A DNA stretch of 5,736 nt, from NCBI GenBank assembly GCA_964576585.1, contig CAZNWO010000193.1, forward strand, positions 1-5,736, written 5' to 3'. This document shows positions 1 to 5,607 of the stretch, piece by piece. Every line of letters begins with the position of its first letter. The stretch's first letter is position 1. The notes under the pieces are model-generated. The model searched no databases. It saw nothing but the letters and a program-made list of their open reading frames with translations, and was not told the DNA's origin. A program made the translations under genes and the position numbers. The stretch is from GCA-2730975 sp964576585. GTDB lineage: Bacteria; Verrucomicrobiota; Verrucomicrobiia; Opitutales; Seribacteraceae.

Positions 1-131
1 TCGTGCTTCCCGTAGGAGATTTCCGACACGGTGGGCTTGGGAACGGTGGGACCATAGCCCGACGATTTTTTCTGGGCGCAGATCTGCACGGCGAAAAAGA
101 GAAGGCTGGAAATATAAACCGCGTTTTTCAT
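1..131 (-). CDS. N-terminal fragment of an exported protein, probably an alpha/beta hydrolase (cut by window edge)
   Basis: An ATG at 131 opens a frame of 43 complete codons plus two bases that runs off the left edge. Residues 1-19 are a clear signal peptide: MKN, then hydrophobic 'AVYISSLLFFAVQICA', with cleavage before Gln20. The mature part 'KKSSGYGPTVPKPTVSEISYGKH' (in parts, 21-43), with the next codon starting GA (Glu or Asp), resembles the start of secreted esterase-type alpha/beta hydrolases. In those, a 'YG.HERN' element precedes a 'LDFW' strand; this resemblance is from memory and the catalytic part is outside the window. It starts 47 bases after the preceding gene's stop on the same strand, so it probably belongs to the same unit. 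No strong Shine-Dalgarno sequence is close to the ATG; an AGAGGA lies too far upstream (about 30 bases). Confidence 0.7.
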   Translation of the reverse strand, partial: MKNAVYISSLLFFAVQICAQKKSSGYGPTVPKPTVSEISYGKH

Positions 132-178
132 GGGATAGTGGCCTGTTTTGTGGTGTTTTTTCCTCTTTTTGCGATCCT
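132..178 (-). other. Short A-rich spacer before the truncated gene
   Basis: The 47-base gap on the minus strand is rich in A and purines in its first half (contains AAAAAGAGGAAAAAAC). No hairpin followed by a T-run is visible, so I see no terminator and the transcription unit probably continues. The AGAGGA could bind 16S rRNA but sits far from the ATG. Confidence 0.5.
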
Positions 179-1357
179 TCAAGTAGGTTTTGCAGCTTGG
201 AAGGAGAAGATGGAAAAAACTAGGATTGCAAGGGCGGAGAGCACAACAATTAGTCCAATTGAAATGGAGCTGCCTTCTTCCGCATCGTCGTTACCTGTAA
301 CGACATCTCGGCTTTCCACTGCTGCGGGAATTTCAGGGGCAGCCTTGATGACTTCGGCAATTCCTTCAAGGGGTGGAAGAATCCTGTCCTCGATGATCAA
401 GCTGCCAAGCATGTGGTCGGCCCATTTCACTGCCATCAGCATATCCAGTCCCGGGTTTTCTTCCTTAACTTGGCAAGAGCAGGCGGAGCAAAGATAACTT
501 GATGCTCCGAGCGTGTGTTCGAGCGTTATGTCCTTGCCTATCATACCTTCGAGTACGCGACCTCGGCCGAAAATGGGGATGGCAATGGGTTCCTCTGTTA
601 TTGAGCGCATACGCTGACTATGGTTCAATAGCATGGAGACGAATACTTCCTCCGCAGGGTCGTTTCTTGAAACGGCAAGGGTGGTAAAGTGAATTTTCAA
701 CGGGACGCCGGAGCGCAAGACGTCGTCCATGTCAATGGGGCCTTCGTCCGGTCCGGAACGAAGTTGATGCGCTTTCTCCAGCGTGATGATTCCATCCGGC
801 AACTTGGTTTCAGCCGTCGCTTGATCAAGGAAACTACGCAGGCTTTCTTCGGTTTTTTGGTCCAAGGATTCGTCGCCGCTCTCAAGCAAGAGCCAGACGT
901 TGGAGGTTCCTGCAAGCAGTTCGTCCCTAATTTTTTGACGGAGAGGAGAATCGATGACCGCTTTCGCGTTCGCGGTCGTTAAGTCTCCGACCCAAAGCGG
1001 TTCGCTGATTTCCGTGGATGAAGGATAATAGAGCGCGATTCGGGGCGGGTCATCCGGTTTGAACGTCGAGGCTTCGGATTGCCATCTTGGATCGGGGGAA
1101 GAGCCGGCCGAGAGGTCGAGTTTGTGCACAGCCAAGTTTGCGCCGTTTCCGAATTCCAAATTCCCGGCGCGTTCGAGAATCTGCAGCGCATTCTTCTGGT
1201 CTTCATCAAGAGGTCCTTGATGGATTGCCACGGCATGGTAATCGTCGGCTTTCCAGCGTTCGAGTGCATACCGAAAGACGGGCACTTGGCAGGCTTGGAG
1301 GATTTGTTGAAAACACAGTAATCCTACCGGTAATGCCAATTGCAATAGAAGCCTCAC
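179..1357 (-). CDS. Conserved exported protein of unknown function, 'VPVFRYALERW' type, with C-terminal membrane helix
   Basis: The protein has 392 residues from a GTG at 1357. This is the first possible start after the preceding gene's TAA, which lies in the same frame. Residues 1-22 form a hydrophobic export signal ending 'LQAC', which fits a weak lipobox with Cys23; plain signal-peptidase cleavage is the alternative. 'CQVPVFRYALERW' (23-35) is, from memory, a motif of an uncharacterised PVC protein family. Residues 36-285 are soluble alpha/beta in character, with 'PLWVGDLTTANAKAVIDSPLRQ' (120-141, in parts) and 'IPIFGRGRVLEGM' (260-272). Then come Cys290, Cys293 and Cys295 in 'LCSACSCQVKEENPG'. 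A Pro/Glu-rich linker leads to one strong membrane helix at about 366-386 and a six-residue tail. Most of the chain should lie outside the cytoplasm, anchored at the C-terminus. I do not know its function. Its place between a propeller gene and a probable hydrolase suggests a role with exported partners. Confidence 0.85.
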   Translation of the reverse strand: MRLLLQLALPVGLLCFQQILQACQVPVFRYALERWKADDYHAVAIHQGPLDEDQKNALQILERAGNLEFGNGANLAVHKLDLSAGSSPDPRWQSEASTFKPDDPPRIALYYPSSTEISEPLWVGDLTTANAKAVIDSPLRQKIRDELLAGTSNVWLLLESGDESLDQKTEESLRSFLDQATAETKLPDGIITLEKAHQLRSGPDEGPIDMDDVLRSGVPLKIHFTTLAVSRNDPAEEVFVSMLLNHSQRMRSITEEPIAIPIFGRGRVLEGMIGKDITLEHTLGASSYLCSACSCQVKEENPGLDMLMAVKWADHMLGSLIIEDRILPPLEGIAEVIKAAPEIPAAVESRDVVTGNDDAEEGSSISIGLIVVLSALAILVFSIFSFQAAKPT

Positions 1358-1372
1358 CTGTTTTGCCCGTTA
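1358..1372 (-). other. In-frame junction: single TAA plus four codons between two genes
   Basis: On the minus strand the propeller gene ends in TAA (1372-1370). After four sense codons (CGG GCA AAA CAG) the next gene starts with GTG at 1357, in the same reading frame. No good Shine-Dalgarno is present, so initiation of the downstream gene probably depends on ribosomes ending at the TAA. Confidence 0.75.
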
Positions 1373-2746
1373 CCTGAAGCAGTGTATGCGTCCCTTGTCG
1401 GTGCTGACCATCAACCGACCGTTGCTTATTGCCAAGCCATACCCCTTGCCGTCGATCTTTGCCGACCATTGCTTTTCTCCATTGGATGCGTTGTAGGCCA
1501 TGACCATTCCATTTCCTCCCACGTAAAGGGTGTTGCCGCCCATTGCGAATCCGATTGGATGCTCGCACCGGATTTTCCATTTGAAGCATTGGGGTAGGCG
1601 GGTATTGATCTCCTGAATTTTTTTTCCAAGCTCGGCATGCATTGTCTTCAAGCTTTGATCGTTTTTTCTGTTCTTCAATTGTTTGGAAATCGCAGCCTGT
1701 TTTCCGAGCAACTGTCTTTTTTCAGCTTGAAGAGCTGTGTAAGGGACTCGGTCGAGGGCGGTCAGGCTTTCCCCTTGATGGAGGTAGGCAAAGCCCTTGT
1801 TCACGAGCATGCGGTTCGTTCCCTGAAAGGTCAGGAGGTGATTGCGCTTGGTTCCGTCGGCGACTTGAAGCACTTGGTTCTTTTCCTTTTGGTTTTTCGG
1901 CCCGCTGATCAACTGGTCTTCTTCGGTGAGAAGGCAATAGGTTCCCCCGGCGTTTGGTATGCTCCCCCGCCTTTTCCCCGTGGCCTTGTCGAAGACAATG
2001 GGGGCCGAGCGTCCTTGAGGGACGTACAGGCTGTCCGAAGAAGCGAGCAAGGCTCCCTGAAGGGTAACCTCGTTCTGCTTGGCGACAAAGGAACCCGTGC
2101 CTTCCGGTTTCCCTGAAATTGCATCAACTGCGCACAGGTAGGATGCTTCCCAAGGAAGCATGGAGGCTGCGAAGAAAGCCAGTCGGCCTTGGACCAAGAC
2201 ACCGGTGCGACAGGGCCACAAGGATATGAGCTTCCCGTTGCTCGGGGTATGCCGTTTGTCCGCAATGGGCCGAAAACGCCAGATTTCATCGGCAGTTTTT
2301 GCATCGATGCAGTAGGCATATCCGTCATCAGAGCCGAAATAGAGCCTTCCGTTTGCCGCGGTGGGGGGAAAGCGGACTGCGGAATCGGTAAAGAAAACCC
2401 ACTTTTCCTTTCCCGTCTCACCATCAATGCAATGCACGGCATTGTCGACTGAAGAGCCGAAGTAGACGTCTCGCCCGACTGAGGTCACGAAGAACGCGGG
2501 ATCGAAATTGCGCATGGACTGCAAGTCCTTGTTGCCTGAAAAGGCATCCCACTTGGCGGGTCCCGACCATGCAGTCTGGGGCGGAGTTTCGGACTTGTAA
2601 GTCCATCCTTCGGTTAGTTGGGCAGGGAGCTGTTCCGAGCTCACGCCACTGCGCCGGTTGTCGTGGCGGTAGGTCGGCCAGTCTTCCGCATGGAGGTGCA
2701 GGGCGGCAATCAGGAACAGGGCCGAAAGCTTTCCTCTTATTCTCAT
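1370..2746 (-). CDS. Exported PQQ-like beta-propeller protein with a helical insertion
   Basis: The protein has 458 residues from the ATG at 2746. That start gives a clean signal peptide (basic MRIRGK, core LSALFLIAALHL, cleavage after HLHA, about residue 20). An earlier in-frame ATG at 2824 would add 26 non-signal residues and overlap gene 1 more deeply. The mature start 'DWPTYRHDNRRSG' (22-34) is a hallmark of secreted PVC propeller proteins. Blades show as 'VYFGSSVDNAVHCIDGETGKEKW' parts at 94-116, 'LYFGSDDGYAYCIDAKTADEIW' parts at 135-156, 'LYVGGNGMVMAYNASNGEKQW' parts at 407-427, and the ending 'GLAISNGRLMVSTDKGRIHCF'. Residues 337-385 form a charged, Leu-rich helical insertion. The start overlaps the preceding stop as ATGA, suggesting translational coupling. 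The likely role is a periplasmic or surface scaffold or sensor; a BamB-type assembly role is possible but unsupported by context. An enzymatic quinoprotein function is not evident. Confidence 0.9.
   Translation of the reverse strand: MRIRGKLSALFLIAALHLHAEDWPTYRHDNRRSGVSSEQLPAQLTEGWTYKSETPPQTAWSGPAKWDAFSGNKDLQSMRNFDPAFFVTSVGRDVYFGSSVDNAVHCIDGETGKEKWVFFTDSAVRFPPTAANGRLYFGSDDGYAYCIDAKTADEIWRFRPIADKRHTPSNGKLISLWPCRTGVLVQGRLAFFAASMLPWEASYLCAVDAISGKPEGTGSFVAKQNEVTLQGALLASSDSLYVPQGRSAPIVFDKATGKRRGSIPNAGGTYCLLTEEDQLISGPKNQKEKNQVLQVADGTKRNHLLTFQGTNRMLVNKGFAYLHQGESLTALDRVPYTALQAEKRQLLGKQAAISKQLKNRKNDQSLKTMHAELGKKIQEINTRLPQCFKWKIRCEHPIGFAMGGNTLYVGGNGMVMAYNASNGEKQWSAKIDGKGYGLAISNGRLMVSTDKGRIHCFR
1592..1738 (-). 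other. Charged helical (coiled-coil-like) insertion in the 458-residue propeller, residues 337-385
   Basis: The segment from 'YTALQAEKRQLLGKQ' through 'HAELGKKIQEINTRL' is free of blade signatures, rich in Lys, Glu, Gln and Leu, and has hydrophobic residues spaced 3-4 apart. A polar turn 'NRKNDQS' in the middle suggests a two-helix hairpin. It interrupts the propeller between the 'SLTALDRV' blade end and the 'FKWKIRCEHPIGFAMGG' blade start. Confidence 0.65.
2743..2746 (-). other. ATGA stop-start overlap between the two propeller genes
   Basis: The TGA stop of the 954-residue protein (2745-2743) shares bases with the ATG of the 458-residue protein (2746-2744). The bases just before are AAGGA, which abut the ATG and so are too close for a standard Shine-Dalgarno. 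The arrangement is typical of translational coupling and supports co-expression of the two proteins. Confidence 0.8.
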
Positions 2747-5607
2747 TCCTTGGCTTTGGTTTTCGTTGCTTTCAGTCGCGGACGAAAGGCTAGGGAGGTT
2801 TCCATCCAGCCCCCGCAAGAACAACCGCCGCCACCCTCAGGTACGAGAAGCATCCCTGCGGCCGGTACCACGCTCAGCCAGCAACTTGGTCGAAGGCGGT
2901 TCCAAGTGGACACCTTTTTCGTTTCCTGCCCCCACATGGCAATCTGTCTGCCTGCGCCCCGGTAGATCAGGGCGTCCCTTGTGCCGACGTAGGTATGACA
3001 GCCGGAGCGTCTACCTATCTGGTCGATCACTTTCTTGCCCGTCTTGAGGTCGAAGGCGGAGGGTTCTAAGAACAGTCGGTCGTTTACTGCGACGGGGTGT
3101 TGCATGTGTCCGCTATGGTGGTCGTCCGGCCATTTGATTGCAGTTTCCCATTTCTGCTTTCCTGTTTTCAGGTCGTGGTTGTACAAGTGGAATTTGCCAT
3201 TGGTCGAGGACTGGATGACCAGCCCATGTTCAGTCGCCAACATGTAGAAGACGACCGTTCCGTCGGCAGTGTCTATAGGCTGTTCCCACAGCTTCTTGCC
3301 GGTGTAGGCATCAAGAGCCACCAGAAACTGGTCCTTCCAGAGGTTGGGACCATGGAGGCGACCGGTTGATTGTTTGAGAATTTCGGGATTCCTTGATTCG
3401 ACGAAGAAAACCTTGTTGTCGCGAATCGAGATCGTGGGGTTGAGGACGGCGCCTTCGCTATGGTTCCATGCAAGCTTTCCGTTCGTTTTCCCAATGGCAA
3501 AGATACCTTCGCTGCAGACTTTTGCCGCTGATTGCGGGACGCGCTTGTCGTACCACATACCTCCTCCGAAGAAAGCCGTGTAGGAACTGTTCTTCTTTAC
3601 TGCGCTACCGAAGAACAGGTCTCCTTCCTGAGCGATATAACCCCAGTCGTGGGTCTCCGCGGAGTAGGATTCGGGCATGGCGTGTGCTGCCTTGCGGTGG
3701 CCGCTGGCCGCATTGATTTCCCAGCAGCGATCTTTGACCGCGACGAAGAGAGCTTTCCCATCCGTGCACCAGTTGCTTGCGTCGCGAGGCATGTTGACCC
3801 GGCGGAGGTCCGGAATTTCCAAGCTCCATAATGCGGAGCCATTGTATGCATCAAGGGCAATCATTCGATTCATCCCTTGGTGAAAGAGGCGACCCCAGGA
3901 AGAAAGCGGCGCCGGCATGCGGGGGTTTCGATCGATTCCGAAGTCCGCTCCCGGTCTGCCGACCCATTGAACTTCAAGCTCCGTGGTCTTGGTGGCCCCA
4001 CCCAGCCTTTCATCGCTGGAGGTAGTGTTGGCGGCGTTGCCGTATTGATGGGTCCATTCCCCACTGTCCGCCATCGGACCCGGTTCGACCTTTACCCATT
4101 CACCGCCGGCAAGCCTCGTGTATTTCACCTTGTCTGCATCCAGCCATTTTTCGAGCTCTTCGCCGGTTACCCCTTGGAGGTTTTCCGAAGGGCTGCCAAG
4201 GATGGCGATTCCTCCTCCCGGACGGAGCAGGCGTTTTATTTCAAGAGCGCTGCCCGGGCAGCCCTTGCCTGTGACAATTGATTCCGACACCAGCAGGTTG
4301 GCGATGTGTCCGGTTATCGGTAGCTGCGCCATGTTCTCGACGTGCCTCACGGATACCCTGCTTCCATAGACGCCCTTGTCGTATAGCCATTTGCGGGCCT
4401 TGCCAACCAGTGCCCTGTCGTCATCAAAGCCAAAGACAACCAAGTCGCTCTGCATGGCCAGTTCGTATGCAAGTTCACCGGATCCGAAGCCATAAACCAC
4501 GCAGACTCCCCTGTTGATTCCGCTTTCCTTGATGATTTCAGAGGCCGTTCGGCTCAGTTCGGATTCACTTGCTCCTGTCCTGCCCGGCATTGCAGGAACC
4601 GCAAAGTTCATGCGCATGTCCAGTTCGTAGGTTTCCCCCAACATTTTTACGCCTGACGCGGACAACATGGAAATTCGATAATGATACAACTCTCCCGGTT
4701 CCAGACCATCTATCGTTATCGAATGGTTACGCGTTTGCGCTTTGCCTTTTACTTCCACATCCAACTTTTCTCCCTGCCCATATCGCAAAGTTGCATTCCC
4801 TGGTTCGTCGGTTTCCCAGTAAACTGTGGCGGACCTCGGTGAATCAAATCTAAGGTGTGGTTTCACAGTATAGGTTACCCCTCTTGGAAAAATCGATTTT
4901 CCCTTTGCGTACAGGGAACGAATGTCCGCAGAGGTTACCGCATCCCCATATAAGCGTATGCGGTGAATGGTCCCTTTCATCCTATAGAACTCGTCCTTAT
5001 CCCGGTAGGCTCCGATCGTATAGTACGCTTTTTCGGGATATGCTATGTCCCCGTTGGCTGCGCTTCCAACGCTTTCTTCCACGCCGTTTACGTAAAGCTT
5101 CATGCTCTTTCCGTCGTATGCTCCGACGAGGTGATACCAACTGCCTTTTTCAAAAGCCGTCTTGGAAACGATGGTGTGGAGTTTTGAGGCGGTTGAAACG
5201 GAAAACACGAAGTTGGTGTCGTTATAGCCGAGAAGCCATCCTTTCTCGTAGGAACCATTGTCTTGATAATAACCCATGATCGAACCCCAGCGGGTGCCGG
5301 CATCGAGCGAAACCCATGCTTCCGCAGTCAGTTTCCTTTCCGGCAATTGGTCATGGGTCATTTCGGGGACGTCCAAGCTTGTACTGCCATCGAGACGAAC
5401 ACCAAGGGTAGAGGTCTCGGGTCGCTTTTCGAAATTTCCCTTCAGGTTGCCGGTTGCCGAGGCGATTGTCTGGACGGAAATCTTGTCTTGGGAAAAGGAC
5501 CAGTCATGAAGCGCTTCAATTCCATCCGCGCGAAGACTTAAGTTAAGAAAACAAGCCAACGAGAACACGGCGCAAGAAACGGTATCCTTTGTTAACCTGT
5601 TTTTCAT
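2743..5607 (-). CDS. Exported multidomain protein: LamG-like, FN3-like, methyltransferase-like and PQQ-like beta-propeller
   Basis: The protein has 954 residues. Residues 1-27 look like a signal peptide: a basic start (MKNRLTK), a hydrophobic core at about 11-25, and likely cleavage after LRA. Residues 29-235 resemble a LamG/concanavalin-type sandwich, with 'LTAEAWVSL', 'WYHLVGAYDGKSMKLYVNG' and 'GTIHRIRLYGDAVT'. Residues 240-330 resemble the FN3-like domain found at the N-terminus of purple acid phosphatases ('SATVYWETDEPG', 'LEPGELYHYRI'). Residues 350-510 resemble a class I SAM methyltransferase ('VYGFGSGELAYELA', 'VVFGFDDD', 'LLRPGGGIAIL'). Residues 516-945 form a PQQ-like propeller starting 'WTHQYGNAANT', with blades such as 'MIALDAYNGSALW' and 'LVALDAYTGKKLW'. 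The C-terminus holds four cysteines (870, 909, 929, 931) and a basic Lys-rich tail. The ATG at 5607 fits the signal peptide; no good Shine-Dalgarno sequence precedes it. It is probably the first gene of the unit seen here. From memory, fused methyltransferase/propeller proteins occur in PVC bacteria. The substrate is unknown, and enzymatic activity of the Rossmann part is doubtful. Confidence 0.9.
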   Translation of the reverse strand: MKNRLTKDTVSCAVFSLACFLNLSLRADGIEALHDWSFSQDKISVQTIASATGNLKGNFEKRPETSTLGVRLDGSTSLDVPEMTHDQLPERKLTAEAWVSLDAGTRWGSIMGYYQDNGSYEKGWLLGYNDTNFVFSVSTASKLHTIVSKTAFEKGSWYHLVGAYDGKSMKLYVNGVEESVGSAANGDIAYPEKAYYTIGAYRDKDEFYRMKGTIHRIRLYGDAVTSADIRSLYAKGKSIFPRGVTYTVKPHLRFDSPRSATVYWETDEPGNATLRYGQGEKLDVEVKGKAQTRNHSITIDGLEPGELYHYRISMLSASGVKMLGETYELDMRMNFAVPAMPGRTGASESELSRTASEIIKESGINRGVCVVYGFGSGELAYELAMQSDLVVFGFDDDRALVGKARKWLYDKGVYGSRVSVRHVENMAQLPITGHIANLLVSESIVTGKGCPGSALEIKRLLRPGGGIAILGSPSENLQGVTGEELEKWLDADKVKYTRLAGGEWVKVEPGPMADSGEWTHQYGNAANTTSSDERLGGATKTTELEVQWVGRPGADFGIDRNPRMPAPLSSWGRLFHQGMNRMIALDAYNGSALWSLEIPDLRRVNMPRDASNWCTDGKALFVAVKDRCWEINAASGHRKAAHAMPESYSAETHDWGYIAQEGDLFFGSAVKKNSSYTAFFGGGMWYDKRVPQSAAKVCSEGIFAIGKTNGKLAWNHSEGAVLNPTISIRDNKVFFVESRNPEILKQSTGRLHGPNLWKDQFLVALDAYTGKKLWEQPIDTADGTVVFYMLATEHGLVIQSSTNGKFHLYNHDLKTGKQKWETAIKWPDDHHSGHMQHPVAVNDRLFLEPSAFDLKTGKKVIDQIGRRSGCHTYVGTRDALIYRGAGRQIAMWGQETKKVSTWNRLRPSCWLSVVPAAGMLLVPEGGGGCSCGGWMETSLAFRPRLKATKTKAKE
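2773..4062 (-). other. PQQ-like beta-propeller part of the 954-residue protein, residues 516-945
   Basis: Repeated blade signatures are visible: 'GRLFHQGMNRMIALDAYNG' then 'ALW' (about 572-593), 'KALFVAVKDRCWEINAASG' (618-636), 'GIFAIGKTNGKLAW' (701-714), 'FLVALDAYTGKKLW' (761-774) and 'FHLYNHDLKTGKQKW' (806-820). A His-rich segment (830-837) and a late cysteine cluster follow. These are typical of PQQ/BamB-like propellers, many of which do not bind PQQ. I see no clear cofactor-binding set, so a quinoprotein dehydrogenase role is not supported. Confidence 0.8.
4078..4560 (-). other. Methyltransferase-like Rossmann domain, residues 350-510
   Basis: The order of elements matches class I SAM-dependent methyltransferases: a glycine loop 'GFGSG' (373-377) after a hydrophobic strand, a helix, a second strand ending in an acidic run 'FDDD' (394-397), 'SVRHVENMAQLP' at the motif III region, and 'LLRPGGGIAIL' (460-470) at the post-core strand. 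The acidic residue normally two places before the first loop glycine is Val371. Because the protein carries a signal peptide, the domain should be outside the cytoplasm. It may be a pseudo-enzyme or bind another ligand. Confidence 0.7.
4618..4890 (-). other. FN3-like / purple acid phosphatase N-terminal-like domain, residues 240-330
   Basis: The pattern 'PHLRFDSPRSATVYWETDEPGNATLRYG' (positions about 250-277), followed by 'ITIDGLEPGELYHYRI', is the classic fibronectin type III-like fold seen in front of metallophosphatases. No phosphatase domain follows here. It probably acts as a spacer or binding module between the LamG-like and Rossmann-like parts. Confidence 0.7.
4903..5523 (-). other. 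LamG-like (concanavalin-type) domain, residues 29-235
   Basis: The beta-rich segment carries the usual LamG signatures: 'LTAEAWVSL' early, 'WYHLVGAYDGKSMKLYVNG' in the middle, and 'IGAYRDKDEFYRMKGTIHRIRLY' elements (read in parts) near the end, followed by the 'ADIRSLYAKGK' helix that commonly closes these domains. In secreted bacterial proteins such domains often bind carbohydrates or mediate adhesion. The ligand cannot be read from the sequence. Boundaries are approximate. Confidence 0.8.

Noticed and set aside
132..178. Rho-independent terminator between the 392-residue gene and the left-edge gene
   Set aside because: There is no GC-rich inverted repeat followed by a T-run on the minus strand; the region is only A/purine-rich.
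3..497. Plus-strand open frame of 164 codons at the left edge
   Set aside because: It lies antisense to the 392-residue gene and the truncated hydrolase-like gene, has no recognisable domain, and the minus-strand frames carry clear signal peptides and family motifs.
1637..2116. Plus-strand open frame of 159 codons
   Set aside because: It is entirely antisense to the propeller gene, with no family motif or export signal. It looks like a by-product of codon use on the real strand.
2747..2824. Upstream in-frame ATG at 2824 for the 458-residue propeller gene
   Set aside because: It adds 26 polar residues before the signal peptide and overlaps the previous gene by 82 bases. The ATG at 2746 gives a standard signal peptide and an ATGA overlap.
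2743..4062. A PQQ-dependent alcohol or glucose dehydrogenase
   Set aside because: The blades match the PQQ-like repeat, but I see no adjacent-cysteine pair, no calcium/PQQ ligand set and no cytochrome domain. The BamB/PQQ-like label describes the fold only.
3877..4281. Plus-strand open frame of 134 codons
   Set aside because: It is antisense to the methyltransferase-like and propeller parts of the 954-residue gene and has no recognisable features.
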